This document shows positions 21,619 to 32,697 of a stretch of DNA of 64,000 nt, in pieces. Every line of letters starts with the position of its first letter. Position 1 is the stretch's first letter. The notes beneath the pieces were generated by a model that saw only the letters and a program-made list of their open reading frames with translations, was not told where the DNA came from and did no database searches. The translations under genes and the position numbers were made by a program. Source of the stretch: Coccinella septempunctata (lineage: Eukaryota; Arthropoda; Insecta; Coleoptera; Coccinellidae); contig NC_058196.1 of the NCBI RefSeq assembly GCF_907165205.1, positions 848,501-912,500 on the forward strand. Direction: 5' to 3'.

Positions 21619-21724
21619 TGTTAAGAGATGATATCAAAATCTGTTGTTTTCTATGATATGTCTATGACCTGTCACTTCTATGAAATAAAAACAGTCGTTA
21701 ACTATCACCACGTGCATGATTACA
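21619..21724 (+). repeat. Copia-1 3' LTR
   Basis: Same 106-bp sequence as the 5' LTR, followed by the CGAAT duplication and then LINE sequence. Confidence 0.93.
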
Positions 21725-22955
21725 CGAATCAACACTGAAAGGAGCACCTACCCAAACAAGGAAAAAATTAACCAATACTGGTCATCAGTATGGTCGCAGT
21801 CAGTGCAGCATAATACAGAGGCACCTTGGATCGAAATGGAAAGGAAGGCCCAGAGGAACCTACAAAAGATGCAGGTAGTCTCAGTGAGCGAGGAGGATGT
21901 CAGGAACAGTGTCAGGGGGATGAAAAACTGGACTTCACCAGGTATCGACAGTATCCATAATTACTGAAGGAAATCGTTAACTTCAATCCACAAGACCACA
22001 AGGCCAACCTTATAGAGAAAGCACTGGAGGATCCCCGAACAATACCTGGATACTTCACCAGGGGAGTCACCATCATGCTGCCAAAAAAGGGAGATCTCTC
22101 AAAACCCGAGAATTACAGACCGATAACGTGCCTATCATCAGCCTACAAGATAATAACGTCCATAATAGCGCGCAAAATCAGCTCACATCTCAACAACAAC
22201 AATATCATGGATTGGGAGCAAAATGGATGTAGAGAAAAAGGTCGGGGCAGAGAAGTTACCAAACAAGCGAAAACAAGGCATAAAAACCTAGCCATGGCAT
22301 GGATCGATTACCAGAAGTCCTACGACTCAGTGCCGCACTCGTGGCTGATAGATGTCTTAAAAATCTACAAGGTGGAGGACCGTTTAGTCGAAATGCTCAA
22401 GTTTCTGATGACCATGTGGCGGACAACACTAACCCTGGGAGGAACGCCGAAGACCTATGAAACTCCGGAAATCATGATCAGAAGAAGCATCTTCCATGGT
22501 GACGGCCTAAGCCCACTATGGTTTTGTTTGGCTCTCAACATCCTGAGCTCCATGCTTAACAGATCGGAATATGGGTACGCGATCACAACCCAAGTTAGGC
22601 TTAATCATCTGTTTACATGGATGACCTCAAACTGTACGCGAAGGGACGATCGCAGCTGGAGGGGTTTCTGGAGTTGGTGAAAAGGTTCAGCAGAGATATC
22701 AGGATGAAGTTGGGACTAGGAAAGTGCGCAGCGGTTATAATTAACAGAGAGAAAATGATGGCAGAGCACAACATTAGGTTGAGAGATGAAGAAGAAATAA
22801 AAAATCTCAATACAGCTGAAAGATATAAATATTTAGGTATTCAACAAACATTTGAAATAAAACACCAAGAAAGTAAAGAACAAGCAAAATCGGAATTAAT
22901 GAGGAGAACAAAGCTTATACTTGAAGGTGAAGAAAGGAAGGTGGTCGAGGCCTAA
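21725..22955 (+). pseudogene. R4-like LINE reverse transcriptase
   Basis: Frames at 21,716-21,967, 22,075-22,680 and 22,617-22,955 form one RT: VSEEDVRNSVRGMKNWTSPGID, MLPKKGDLSKPENYRPITCLS, MAWIDYQKSYDSVPHSWLID (motif A), SIFHGDGLSPLWFCLAL (motif B), WMDDLKLYAKG (motif C), and RYKYLGIQQTFEIKHQES. Frame changes occur near 21,960 and 22,610. The following segment to 23,130 (EYLPVHQWIAAQQ, out of frame) is the degraded link to the endonuclease. Confidence 0.87.
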
Positions 22956-23134
22956 GCTCCGTGGAGAATTCCTGCAAAACAGAAATTAATAATGTTAAGG
23001 AAATATTTAAAAAAAATAGAATACTTACCAGTCCACCAATGGATAGCGGCTCAACAAAGTGTCCAAAGTACATCGGAGATGACCAGCGAGGAAGCTCCTG
23101 AAAGAGGGAAAATGCAGGATAAGTTTAGGCAAAG

Positions 23135-23914
23135 ATGACAGATGAAACAACTGCATGGGAGATTCTATGCGAGCTTACATCAAGAAGACGTGGACATAAC
23201 AGCTTCCAATACCTACCTCACACAGGGTTACTTGTTTCCTCCTACGGAAGGAACCATCTAAGCCATCCAAGACCAGGTGGTCCCCACACGAAACTATGCC
23301 CACCATATCATGAAGAAGCAAGTCGAGCACACCAAATGCCGACTATGCAATAGAGCGGAAAAACAGTGCAGCATCTGTCAGCGGGATGCTCCTCAATTGC
23401 GGGAATCACAATATCTCTCCCGACATAATAACATGGGGAAAGTTGTACACCAGCTGCTGTGCCTTAACAAAAAGCTGATCCAAAACTTTACCCCACATCA
23501 TATGTACATTCCAGTACCTATATTGGAGGATGACCATACTAAGGTTTACTGGGACTTCACAATAACAACAGACGTGGGTGTTGAGCACAACCGACCGGAT
23601 ATAGTGGTCTGGAATAAAAAGGAGAATATAGCCACTATAATTGATTTCGCGGTACCCCAAGACTATAATATGACCAGAACTTACGGGGAAAAAATCAGCA
23701 AGTATACACCACTGGCAGTTCAGATGAGAGATATGTGGAGGTTGAGAAAGGTGGACATTGTGCCTTTGATCATCAGCGTGAATGGGCTAGTACTGAAGAA
23801 GACGGTTGCCCACCTTGAAGAACTGGAGTTGCCAGCCAACACTATCACGTGGATGCAGAAGGCGGTCATACTGGGTACTGTCAACATAATAAGGAGAGTC
23901 GTCTCACCTCACTA
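23135..23914 (+). pseudogene. R4-like LINE zinc knuckle and RLE endonuclease
   Basis: The 23,277-23,915 frame opens in VPTRNYAHHIMKKQ, then a Cys cluster CRLCNRAEKQCSIC where the CCHC finger should be, then the endonuclease: VEHNRPDIVVWNKKEN (PD...D), IIDFAVPQDYNMTRTYGEKISKY, PLIISVNGLV, and the terminal AVILGTVNIIRRVV. PD-(D/E)XK-type endonuclease of R2/R4-class LINEs makes the target nick. Part of the finger appears deleted. Followed by about 80 bp of 3' UTR. Confidence 0.87.
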
Positions 23915-24059
23915 AACTACGGAGCCTCCCTTGGGTTGCCCCCGGAAAGCTACGGATTAATCCGCATTTTTGTGTGAAAGGGAAAAAAAATATTTATAGG
24001 ATACTAGTCGTTTGGAAAATTATTGATTTAAATTAAGGGTGTTTCGACTATTTTTAAGG

Positions 24060-25060
24060 GCAAAATTCCAATGAGAGTCAAATTGTATCAAAGCTCTATC
24101 GTTGACTTCTTCAACTAGAAAACAACAAGGTTAAAGACCTGGGTGTTTGGTTGGATAGCGGGTTGCGGTTTACTGATCATGTCTTCTTGCTTGCGGAAGG
24201 CCTATGGTATGTTGAGGATAATTTATAGAAATAGGGGGTTTTTCACCAGACGGGTAAAGGTGATGTTGTGCGATTCATTGGTACTTTCACATGTGAATTA
24301 TACTGATGTTGTTTATGGTCCTTGCTTGAGTTACTCTGACGTAAGGCGAATTCAAATACTGCAAAATTCTTGTTTAAGATTGATTTTTTGCATCAGAAAA
24401 TATGATAGAATAAGCCATTCCCTCAAGGTTTTGAGTTGGCTCAACATGGTATATAGAAGATTCCTCCATGCAGCTGCCTTGTTCATGAAGATAATTATCA
24501 CTAAGACTCCGCCTTACCTCTTCAATAAGATAACCTTCCGCACTGATGTTGACAATTTAAATATTCGCTTCAAAGGAACTCTTACTCCATCTTTATTTTC
24601 TACTCAGTTTTTTCGGCGATCTTATTCATACCACATCAACAGTTTATCCGTGAACATCAGAGGTGTTGCTAATGCTAGCTTGAGCCGTTTCAGAGTTTTG
24701 TTGTTCGGAAAGTTTGAGGGTGAGCAGGGAGGAACTTGACTGGACGCTGACTAGATGACAGTTCTTATTATAATTATTTTTTCAACATTAATGTAGAAAG
24801 TATGGAAAGTGTTGAATGGGACCATTTTCTGTTTTATGATTTCATGCTGTTGTTGTATTTCAATCTAAGATATAGGCTATTCGGGCTGGATATTGATTGT
24901 GTACAGTGAATCTTGCGTTAGATTGAACAGTGCACAAAATTGCACACTATAAAAATAGTGTGCTGGTTCTCGCCCTTTCACTATTCAAATTTGTAGTATT
25001 TCTTATCAAATAGTTGAAATCATGTGAATAAAGACCTTGGGTTCCGAATATGTACATATG
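24060..25060 (+). pseudogene. Jockey/CR1-like LINE 3' end
   Basis: KVKDLGVWLDSGLRFTDHV (about 24,132, in an adjoining frame) leads into a 198-residue frame (24,143-24,739) with LSHVNYTDVVYGPCLSYSDVRRIQILQNSCLRLIF and LNMVYRRFLHAAALFMKII, the region after the RT in APE-type LINEs. The rest, to an AATAAAG near 25,027, is 3' UTR. Only the last fifth of the element is present (5'-truncated, the usual LINE fate). Confidence 0.78.
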
Positions 25061-25419
25061 GATTTTGCCCGGACACTCCTACACTTCTTCTGTTTTTTAT
25101 AATAGTTTTTATACACTCGCATAGATGAGTGTCAAGAAGAACCAGAACTGTCCGGTTCAATTTTCCTCTTATCGCGGATCGGATATATTTTTTGGCGACC
25201 TTTTTTGACTCCTCAGGAAGGGATTGGAATGGATCGAAATTGCTTCCTTTCTACTGTTTCATAGCTTTCGGAATATGCGGTATGAGTTCTTTCAACTTCA
25301 CCTGCCGTCGTCAATTAAAAACTTGGATTGTTGTGAGTGTCGTTTCGGCTGCATCCAATACACTGTAGAAAATCAGAGTTTTGAATTCTGCAGAGCGATT
25401 TGTCTCCTGTGCGCTAAAA
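25061..25419. other. No supported gene
   Basis: Open plus-strand frames here (25,129-25,598) lack any family resemblance and overlap a better minus-strand relic. Confidence 0.4.
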
Positions 25420-25795
25420 AAATACATAATTATTTTTTGTTGCTCATCATTGACAGAGTAATTTTTTTCGACTCATTCTTAGTTGGGTTTCATCAACAGT
25501 CCTATTTACATGTATATTTACTTTCTGGGAAAGTATTTTCAAGAAATATTCAGTGTTTTTTTCAATTTGTTCATTGTGACTTTTTATACTCTCGATAATC
25601 CAAATCTGTCCAATCTGTTTTAACAGAGTCCCAAAACTGAAAGCCACTGAGGGAGACCCGTAGGAATTTGACGGTTCTGTATACCTAGCACAGGAATTGA
25701 TGGCTGACACTACATGGTCAACAAATTTTGGGTCGTAAATAGACTGTAGATCTGTTATTTCTTTGTTGAGATTTCTTTAAAAATTTCCTAGCAAT
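25420..25795 (-). pseudogene. Relic of an uncharacterised TE protein
   Basis: Reads NKEITDLQSIYDPKFVDHV, then YTEPSNSYGSPSVAFSFGTLLKQIGQIWIIESIKS and LSQKVNIHVNRTVDETQLRMSRKKLL. The phrase YGSPS-A--LGT-LKQIGQIWI-ESIK is one I associate with repeated, uncharacterised proteins in hemipteran and other insect genomes; no activity is known to me. Both ends are missing. Confidence 0.45.
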
Positions 25796-27048
25796 CTTAG
25801 TCTTTGCCTTATCATTCGAAAATGTCGAATTTCTCTATATATTTTTATTGGTATATATTATGATTAACTCATCAAATCTTATCAACCTACTCACATCATC
25901 TTCTCTTAAGGGGGGAAATAAGTGATTTTTCACCATAGATGATGCTTTGGGGTGAATTCTTCCTGCAATTTTTTGCCGAGAATAGATGCCATTTAACTAT
26001 TTTAAAAGCCTGTACATGACCTAAAATGATGTCTCAGAGTGCTTTTCGCAAAGAAATCTTAACAATTGACACACGCCGTGTAATCTTTGCCGCTTTTGAG
26101 ATCGGAGTTTTTCTGTCGTTGAGTGAAAATTACTTCTCCGTCATTGAAATTCTCATCTGTATTTGTGGAAACTAGCTTCTATAAATGGCAAAGGCTGAGA
26201 CGATGAGTGTTAACCGCTGGATGGTCATTCAACAGTTAGTTACGTGTAGACGTTGATCGGTGGTGGGTTGCATACTTTCGGTGTAAAACAATTGTATTAT
26301 ATATCGTTAACTTATCGTTACCTTATTGTTATATCATTGTTTAAAGACCACCAAGTGGTTTTTATACAATGGTTATATTGATCGCGCCCTACCGAGTATC
26401 AGGGTTTATCAGGGTTAACACAGTATTAAAAAGGAAGTTCCCCTTTTCCTTATTATTCCAATGATATTGGCTATTTCTAAATTTCCTTCAGGCAGCAGAA
26501 TTAATTTTTAAATTCTTCTTTTTTCCTTATGTTTGTGCTTCAAATGCCTCGCCATTTTATGGTGCTCGGTGTGGCAGTACAATCAGAAGTTCCATTTTTC
26601 CTTTCCATTTTTTCCTCTGGATTGAGCGACCTTCATGTTTTCATCATCGCAACTAGGTTGTGTCAACGATGCGAATAATTGAGCTTGTATAAATAGTTGA
26701 GTTCGAATGGTTCCCACAACCAGGAGTAGGTCCAATTTCGGAGAGAAGGGAATAGCGGTGTTGGCGATCCTGAACTCCTTCATTCGTATTGAAATCAGAT
26801 TCCTCACTAGGAGAGAGGAGACAATTGGTAATCCTCATACTCTGAAAATAGTAATGTAGCTTATTTTAGAATAGGAAAGGTATATTGTTTGGTATACAGT
26901 GTGCCAATTTGAAAAGGTAATAACTTTAATATCTCTGCACCATTGCGAATACAGAAAAAAATTCAAAAAGAGATAAACTTTAGTTCATAGGGGGACATGG
27001 GACATTTTATTCGATTGGTTCCAATCAATTTGTATTTAAGAACATAAA
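25796..27048. other. Mostly featureless; possible MITE end near 26,894
   Basis: No coding region supported. TATACAGTGTGCCAATTTGAAAAGG near 26,893 resembles the TATACAGGGTGTCCC-type start of the short element at 31,057, but lacks a partner end. Open frames at 26,583-26,838 match nothing I know. Confidence 0.35.
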
Positions 27049-27050
27049 TA

Positions 27051-27978
27051 GAGTCATTCGGGGCAACTGTGCGCACTTTTCCCTTTCAAGCCATATCCTG
27101 TTTCAAATGTTGAAGCTAGGAAAATTAAAACATACTCATAAGATAGAGAATTTTCTAATCTATAAGAAAACATCAAAAAGCAAACAAACAAAAACGTTTT
27201 CTTTCTGCAAAAAGAAATTTAATGGTGAAAGTCGGAGTGCGTTCACATGCCCCGTATTGCGGGTAAGTGTGCGCACCCTCACGGGGTAAGTGAACGCAGT
27301 GCTTAGTGAACCACACAATCAAAACAAATTACAAAATAATGTCATCAAAATGTTACAATACTAAAGAAATGCTGTTTACTGTCAATACAGAAGCGCCTTA
27401 TTATAAGCACTCCATTATTGTTCGTGCCACAATTCCTGGTGAACACAACACTTGATACATTTCCCTGTTGGTGGCTTCTTCATATTTTTCCGAACAAATA
27501 GGACAATATTGATCGAGTCTTAACCAAGAAAATCAACAATGTTATAATTTATTCACTGAACTAATTCCCATATGATGAATCTATGCGCACACTTACCCGC
27601 GCACACTTTCCCCAGTAAGCCAAAATTTGAATTGACGTTCTTACAGAGTTGAGCAGCTGGGAGAACCTAAAATTTATTATTATATATTTAGATTAATACG
27701 CCCATGATCGAATAAAATATTGTTTAACACTGTCGGACTCGGAACTTGGACCTGGCAGAATTTGCAGAGATGCTGAAAATTAACAAGAAAACTAGTGAAT
27801 TTGATTGATTGCAAATAAAAAGTTTACGAAACGTCGCACGGCGTACTCCTATGAAAAACTAATCTGGGTATTCTGCGCCCTTGCTTCACCCAAATGAACC
27901 CCTTTTTCATACATTGCATAGTCGAGATATACGCACTGCGCACACTTACCCACTGCGCTCAGTTACCCCGAATGACTC
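27051..27978. mobile_element. TA-flanked MITE (Tc1/mariner-like), 928 bp
   Basis: Begins GAGTCATTCGGGGCAACTG and ends with the complement of GAGTCATTCGGGGTAACTG; both ends abut TA (27,049-27,050; 27,979-27,980). TA duplication suggests the Tc1/mariner class. No transposase frame. The inside carries repeated GTGCGCACACTTACCC-like words in both orientations (about 27,260, 27,585, 27,940), perhaps subterminal binding sites. Confidence 0.8.
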
Positions 27979-28051
27979 TACATAGAATGGACATTCAGTG
28001 CTACAATTGAATGTTTTGTAGTACACACATTCGATGTTTCTCTTTCTAGCG

Positions 28052-28570
28052 CGACACTAATAGCATTTTCTATTCGTAAAACTAGTGCTGCACTGGTGCA
28101 GTTTTTATATTCTATTGGTGTTCCAAGTGCAAAAAGTCATGTTCTTTTGGAAAACTGGTTCCGCACTATATGCACTCAGTGCGCATTTTTCGACACGAGG
28201 TCTGAGAGCTCGTGCCAGTGTCGATGTCGGTGCAATTCGGTAAGCTCCGTAACCACAGAACACTGACACAATTAAGGGTGAAATTTGAAAATTCAAATAT
28301 TATGTTGAAAATTTGAGAATCCTTTTCAGAGAATTGTTTTGCAACTTTTGTCGTCATGAACGGTAAAGATATTTTTGCTGTTATGAATTTATTATCTTCA
28401 TCTTCTGACAGTGATCTATTTAGCTGTTTTCTCTAAACAGAAGGACACTCCGAAAATAAAAAAATTTCTCACAGACGTTGTTCACAAGTGGACTGATGCT
28501 GAGGTAATAAATAAAAGAATCCTTTTGTATTTTGATTATACGTTCAAAAATAAATTAAGATGGAAGAACC
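28052..28570 (+). pseudogene. Probable Harbinger-type 5' relic
   Basis: Short coding-like patches: MNLLSSSSDSDLF (about 28,384) and, in another frame, TPKIKKFLTDVVHKWTDAE (about 28,450), resembling the Ser/Asp-rich and linker segments before a Harbinger transposase. Upstream TAGCATTTTCTATTCGTAAAACTAG...CTGCACTGGTGCA resembles, in inverse orientation, sequence at 45.55-45.61 kb, so both are probably ends of related elements. Low confidence. Confidence 0.35.
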
Positions 28571-29235
28571 GCAGTTCATAATAGTCCTATCGTTTACAGT
28601 TTCGCAAGAATTTTCGTGTGAACTGTAACGTTGTCGTCGAGCGAGATTTCTTCAGGTTTTTTAAAGGTTCTTAACATGTGACTGATTTGGCAGTTTTTAG
28701 ATTTATTGTTATTTTCTCGTTTGTGTCTCTACATTTAATGAATTAGAACATATTTCTAGGTATCATATCAGTGCGATATTGCCAGATTTAATATTATTCT
28801 TAATAACTAACTATTTACAATGTTGACTATGTTACATCTTCCCCCTTAAGTTAACACATTGACGTCCAGGTCACTCTGCATGATGTGACGACACAGTTTT
28901 TAGACGTCTATAGGCGTCTTTCTATAAACTCGTCTAACATCCACATGGCGTTCCTGGACGTTGAAAAAGCGTCACATCGTTCACACATTTTCAACTTTTT
29001 GAACTCGAAAGATGACGATCTTAATCGAATCATTCGCTTCGCCATACCGAATAGTCAGCCGCGACACAGTCATTCCGCTTGTTCAGCATTTGTTCAAATG
29101 TGAGAGTGTTACGCTCGAAAATTACTTATATAAAAATAAATAACATACGTTTTTTCCGCTGACTTATCGTAAGGTGAGACTATCATTTATTTCCTTTCAC
29201 AATACTATAATTTTTAACGGTTTATTCCTAGAATA

Positions 29236-31020
29236 ATGGATCCTCGTAAAGAGGAGGAATTGTTGCGGTGGTTTAAGGGAATTGAAGATGAAGAATTGGC
29301 TTTGATTGAGTCCGAAATAGAATCAGAGCCTGAACCATTCAGCGATGATAGTGATTTGGATTATGTGCCCTTAGATGAATCTGCGATTGAGTCGGAGGGT
29401 GGCCAAGTGAATTATACCGAAAACGACGAATGTGTGGAATGCCATGAGACAAATTCAGTTGAAAACGAATATGTAACTGAAAATAATGAGGATGAAGGCA
29501 TGAGGTGTGAAGAAGCTTCGGAAATACCCAATTTTAATTTTGACCAAATGGAGAATATGTCTCCTATAGATATCTTCGAGAAAATATGGAATGATGATGT
29601 GATGAATTTGTTGATTTCCAGCACCAACAATTATGGTGCGAAACTTGTGGTTGCAAATCGTCCGAAAACTAGGAATAGTAAGTCTCTGAAATTTCTTCCA
29701 GTCACGAAAAGAGAAATGAAGAGGTTTATTGGACTTTGTCTTCTACAAGGAATGGTAAAAATACCTGCTATAAGGAAGTTGTTCACCTACGACCCATTAT
29801 ATTATCATCCGATTTTCCTACATATTTTGAGCGGACGACGCCGACGGTTTGAACAGATACTCAGATGTTTCAACGCAGTTCCGGAGGTATTTGATACACA
29901 AGATCGCCTTCATAAAGTACGAAGTATAATGGATTTGGTAATACGAAATAGCAACTCTGTGTATTCACCATGTGAAAAACTTTCTCTAGACGAATCAATG
30001 TTGCTATTCAGAGGGCGTCTAGTATTTCGACAGTAGTCGAAATACTGGTATCAAGTTCTATGAACTCACAACCCATGAGGGTTTCATTCTGAATATGGAA
30101 ATCTACCAGGGTCGTGATGGCGCTGATCCATTGCAGGAAACTTATTTTACGGTTACTCGGACCTTTCCTGAACAAAGGACATCATGTATTTATGGATAAT
30201 TTTTATAATAGCGTTTCGTTATCCTCGAAATTGCTCAAGCTTGGAACTCACTCTAACTGCCAATTCACAATGATGTTAATGGTAATGGTAATGTTAAAAG
30301 TGAGCTACGATGTTAACGCTTAAATAATAAAAAATTCAAGAAATATTTATAATTATCATTAACATTACGCTTGACATTAACATTGATGTGAACAGTATCG
30401 TAGGAGCTCTATTATTTATTATTATTTAAGCGTTTACATGTAGCTCACCGTTAACATTACCATAACCATTAACATCATTGTGAATTGGCAGTAAGGGAAC
30501 ACTTAGATCTAATTGACGCGGTAATCCTGCAACTATCGTCGAGAAAAAACTCAAGAAAGGGGAACATATTTGGAGTAAAAAACAGAACACTAGTGTATAT
30601 GTTAGAAAATGGAAGGACAAGCGAGATATCCTTGCAATAACTACGGCAGGTCATCCGGAGATGATTACCGTTGGTAATAGGTATGGTATGGAAAAAAATA
30701 AACCTCGTGAAATACACGAATATAACAACATATGTCTGGAATCTATAGAAGCGATCAAATGCTGAGTTATTATAGTTGTCCTCGTAAGACAATCCGTTGG
30801 CACAAGAAAGTATTATTTCGGTTATTGGGTATATCGGTATGGAACTCATTCCTTCTTTATAGAAAAGGATTACAGAGGAAAATTAAAATGGTCGAATTCA
30901 GAGAAGCTTTAATTCTATCTCTTATAGAAATTGATATAAATGAAACAGGCAGAATTTTCACAAAGCAACATGCTTCGAAGACTAAATCCAACTTGCCTGC
31001 TGGTGAACAACATTTTCCTG
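29236..31020 (+). pseudogene. piggyBac transposase, interrupted
   Basis: Acidic N-terminus (29,236-29,500), then the DDE_Tnp_1_7 domain: PIDIFEKIWNDDVMNLL, RFIGLCLLQGMVKIP, EKLSLDESMLLFRGRL (first Asp), a frame change at 30,036, THEGFILNMEIYQG, HHVFMDNFYNSVSLSSKLL (second Asp), then after a 235-bp MITE insertion LKKGE, KWKDKRDILAITT (third Asp), MSGIYRSDQMLSYYS and TIRWHKKVLFRLLGISVWNSF. Excision of the MITE with one TAA restores GTHS-KGTLRSN. A stop (CGA to TGA) and other frame changes show long decay. The C-terminal Cys-rich domain is missing. Confidence 0.9.
30257..30491. mobile_element. 235-bp palindromic MITE inside piggyBac (TAA target)
   Basis: CTGCCAATTCACAATGATG at the left and its exact complement at the right, with arms of about 80 bp that stay complementary through GTTAAC...GAGCTAC...CGCTTAAATAATAA. 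TAA is duplicated (30,254-30,256; 30,492-30,494), as in PIF/Harbinger. Interior is AT-rich with no frame. Confidence 0.88.
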
Positions 31021-31056
31021 CAGAAATTCCTGTAACAGACCATTCCAATATATATA

Positions 31057-31235
31057 CAGGGTTGGGATAAAGTTTGGCACCAAATTAATATCTTCAAAAC
31101 AAAGCGGGCGATATTTTTGAAATTTGCTGAGTGTAATGGACCACAATGCATCTGATGAGCATATTTTCATTAATGAGATATTTCCGGTTCAACCGGAAAT
31201 GACAAAACTTTTTTTTATTTAAATGGGACACCCTG
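31057..31235. mobile_element. 179-bp MITE with CAGGGT ends
   Basis: CAGGGTTGGGATAAAG at the left, ...AAATGGGACACCCTG at the right, both next to TATA. The TACAGGGTGTCCCA-type terminus is widespread in short insect Tc1/mariner-type elements. It truncates the piggyBac relic. A solitary end of the same type is at 56,010-56,020 inside the Academ-like element's intron. Confidence 0.65.
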
Positions 31236-31900
31236 TATATTTCTGCAGATTCTGAAAGTGCACCTTGTTTCGGATCTGTCCATATCGGCTTCCATGTAAA
31301 AATTATCTGTAAAAAGAAGAAATTCAGTCTTTTTGTACATTGGAGAAAAAATCCATTCGAATAAATAAATCGTTGTTATTTGTATCAATAGTGAGAAATA
31401 AAACGAAATACTTTGTTTTAGATAACTCTTTCTGCTTTTCTTGACATATTTTTTATGAAAATCTATAAAAAGGTGAAATAAAGAAGTTGATATACGCACA
31501 TTATTGCGTCCTTTCATGGTCCTATCATTATTGCGTCGTTTTCGACAATGAATTCATTCAGATATGCATTCAGTTCATATATAACAAAGTTCATAATAGT
31601 CTGCTGTATTTTACTGTATTGTATCGATGTATTGATCATGTATTGTATTGATCAGAACGACATAATCACTTTAGATTTGGAAAGTAGGGACAATAATAAT
31701 CATGACACGAATGAAGCTGATATTTAAGTCAATTCAAAAAACAAGGAAATAGAAAAAGAGACATAATTAGAAATACTTTGGAATATGAACTATAGCTTGG
31801 ATATGAATACACTGCATAAAATAAATATCTACCATTTATTATTTATGAATTCTTAGATTTGCATGAAAAATTTCAACTAAATAAGAACATGATTTCATTT
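31236..31900. other. No gene seen
   Basis: AT-rich; the minus frame at 31,215-31,517 has no recognisable features. Confidence 0.4.
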
Positions 31901-32344
31901 TTATTTGTGTTGTTGAGTGAGTATTTCTCTAATCAATTCCATTTTCTCCCTGTGCCTTCTTTCTCTTGATTCTTCTTTTTGGTGATGAATTTCCAAGAGC
32001 GTATCTTGGATAGATTTTTGCCTTGAAGTTTTCATTTCAATTTTTCTTTTCGAAATAACTACGGGTGTTGAAGAAGTAGATGGACTTTCATCAGGGGAGT
32101 GCCTCTTATTGCTGCTTTTCAAAACTTTCAATTCCCTGGCTGAACTTCTCAAAAGCTCTGGTTCAATGCTGTCGTCTATGGCACCTATTCTGGCTAATTC
32201 TTGTTCAAAAGGTATGCCAATTCTGGATGCACCAGACTGATCATTATTATCCACTGCAAATTTTTTTCTTTTCATGATTGCTTTATATCTATTCTCAATT
32301 TGTGTACCACTCCTTTCTATTGTATACATCTTATATGTCTTCAT
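31901..32344 (-). pseudogene. Myb/SANT-like DNA-binding protein, C-terminal exon
   Basis: Reads SGTQIENRYKAIMKRKKFAVDNN, IPFEQELARIGAIDDSIEPELL, then a Ser-rich linker and a charged C-terminal helix (EESRERRHREKMELIREIL). This matches the C-terminal half of Myb/SANT-like proteins encoded beside Harbinger-type transposases or expanded in insects. The N-terminal Trp-containing helices are missing: at 32,345 LINE sequence begins on the other strand. Function would be DNA binding. Confidence 0.55.
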
Positions 32345-32345
32345 G

Positions 32346-32697
32346 ATGTCGACGGGTGAAGACGTGCTACCGATGCGCTCCGGTAATTCGAATGATACTG
32401 GTGAAATTCTGGATACTTTCTGTAATTATTGCAACACAAAAGTAGGCAAATCAGTTAAATGCATTTAAGTGTGTCGGAGTTTTTCATCCCTCGTGCTTGA
32501 TGAAGGCTGCTAACAGGAAAATACTTAGGGCCTACATGAAATGGTTCCGGATCGAGCAGATGACGAAGATTTTCAAATCAAAAGTGAGAATAAATTCCTA
32601 AAAATTGAAGTTAATTATTTAAGAGCTCTCCTAGAGGAAGCAAATAGTAAGAATTAATCCTAATCGAGAATAATAAGTTGTTACATGAAAAAATCAG
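32346..32697 (+). pseudogene. LINE ORF1: PHD-like zinc finger and coiled coil
   Basis: CNYCNTKVGKSVKC then, one frame away, KCVGVFHPSCLMKAANRK: a C4HC2-type PHD-like finger as found at the start of ORF1 in some insect Jockey/CR1-like elements. Next comes a heptad-rich helix (ENKFLKIEVNYLRALLEEAN; IENNKLLHEKI). Stops and frame change mark decay. The ORF1 protein binds element RNA. Confidence 0.6.

Larger units (their letters stand above)
17410..21724 (+). mobile_element. Full-length Copia retrotransposon (Copia-1)
   Basis: 4,315 bp with two 106-bp LTRs (17,410-17,515; 21,619-21,724) that I read as identical, starting TGTTAAGAG and ending ATTACA. Target duplication CGAAT at 17,405-17,409 and 21,725-21,729. 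The primer site GGTTATGGGCC follows the 5' LTR directly; AGTGGGGG precedes the 3' LTR as polypurine tract. Gag-Pol order is Copia-type (integrase before RT). Two TGA, one TAA and one frameshift interrupt Pol, so this copy is not coding-competent. Confidence 0.95.
17076..23995 (+). mobile_element. R4-like LINE (RLE-type) carrying a nested Copia element
   Basis: LINE pieces at 17,076-17,409 and 21,725-23,995 belong to one element. The left piece ends ...FFGTLDRRI and the right piece continues NTERSTYPNKEKINQYW in the same frame once the Copia element and one CGAAT copy are removed. It has the N-terminal basic helical region, the RT (motif A AWIDYQKSYDSVPHSWL, motif C MDDLKLY), and the RLE endonuclease. 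Several frameshifts make it inactive. The 5' end is cut by the junction with Gypsy Gag, and the 3' UTR ends in an A-rich stretch near 23,995. Confidence 0.85.
28851..31056 (+). mobile_element. piggyBac element, right end lost
   Basis: Left end TTAA (28,851-28,854) followed by CACATTGACGTCC, similar to piggyBac CCCTTTG-type termini. About 370 bp of leader with short internal inverted repeats (ACGTCTATAGGCGT etc.) precede the transposase. The transposase extends to about 31,050, where a TA-flanked MITE abuts; no right TTAA end was found. Confidence 0.75.

Noticed and set aside
25129..25598. Plus-strand coding region
   Set aside because: No similarity to known proteins and it overlaps a minus-strand frame with a recognisable TE-protein pattern.
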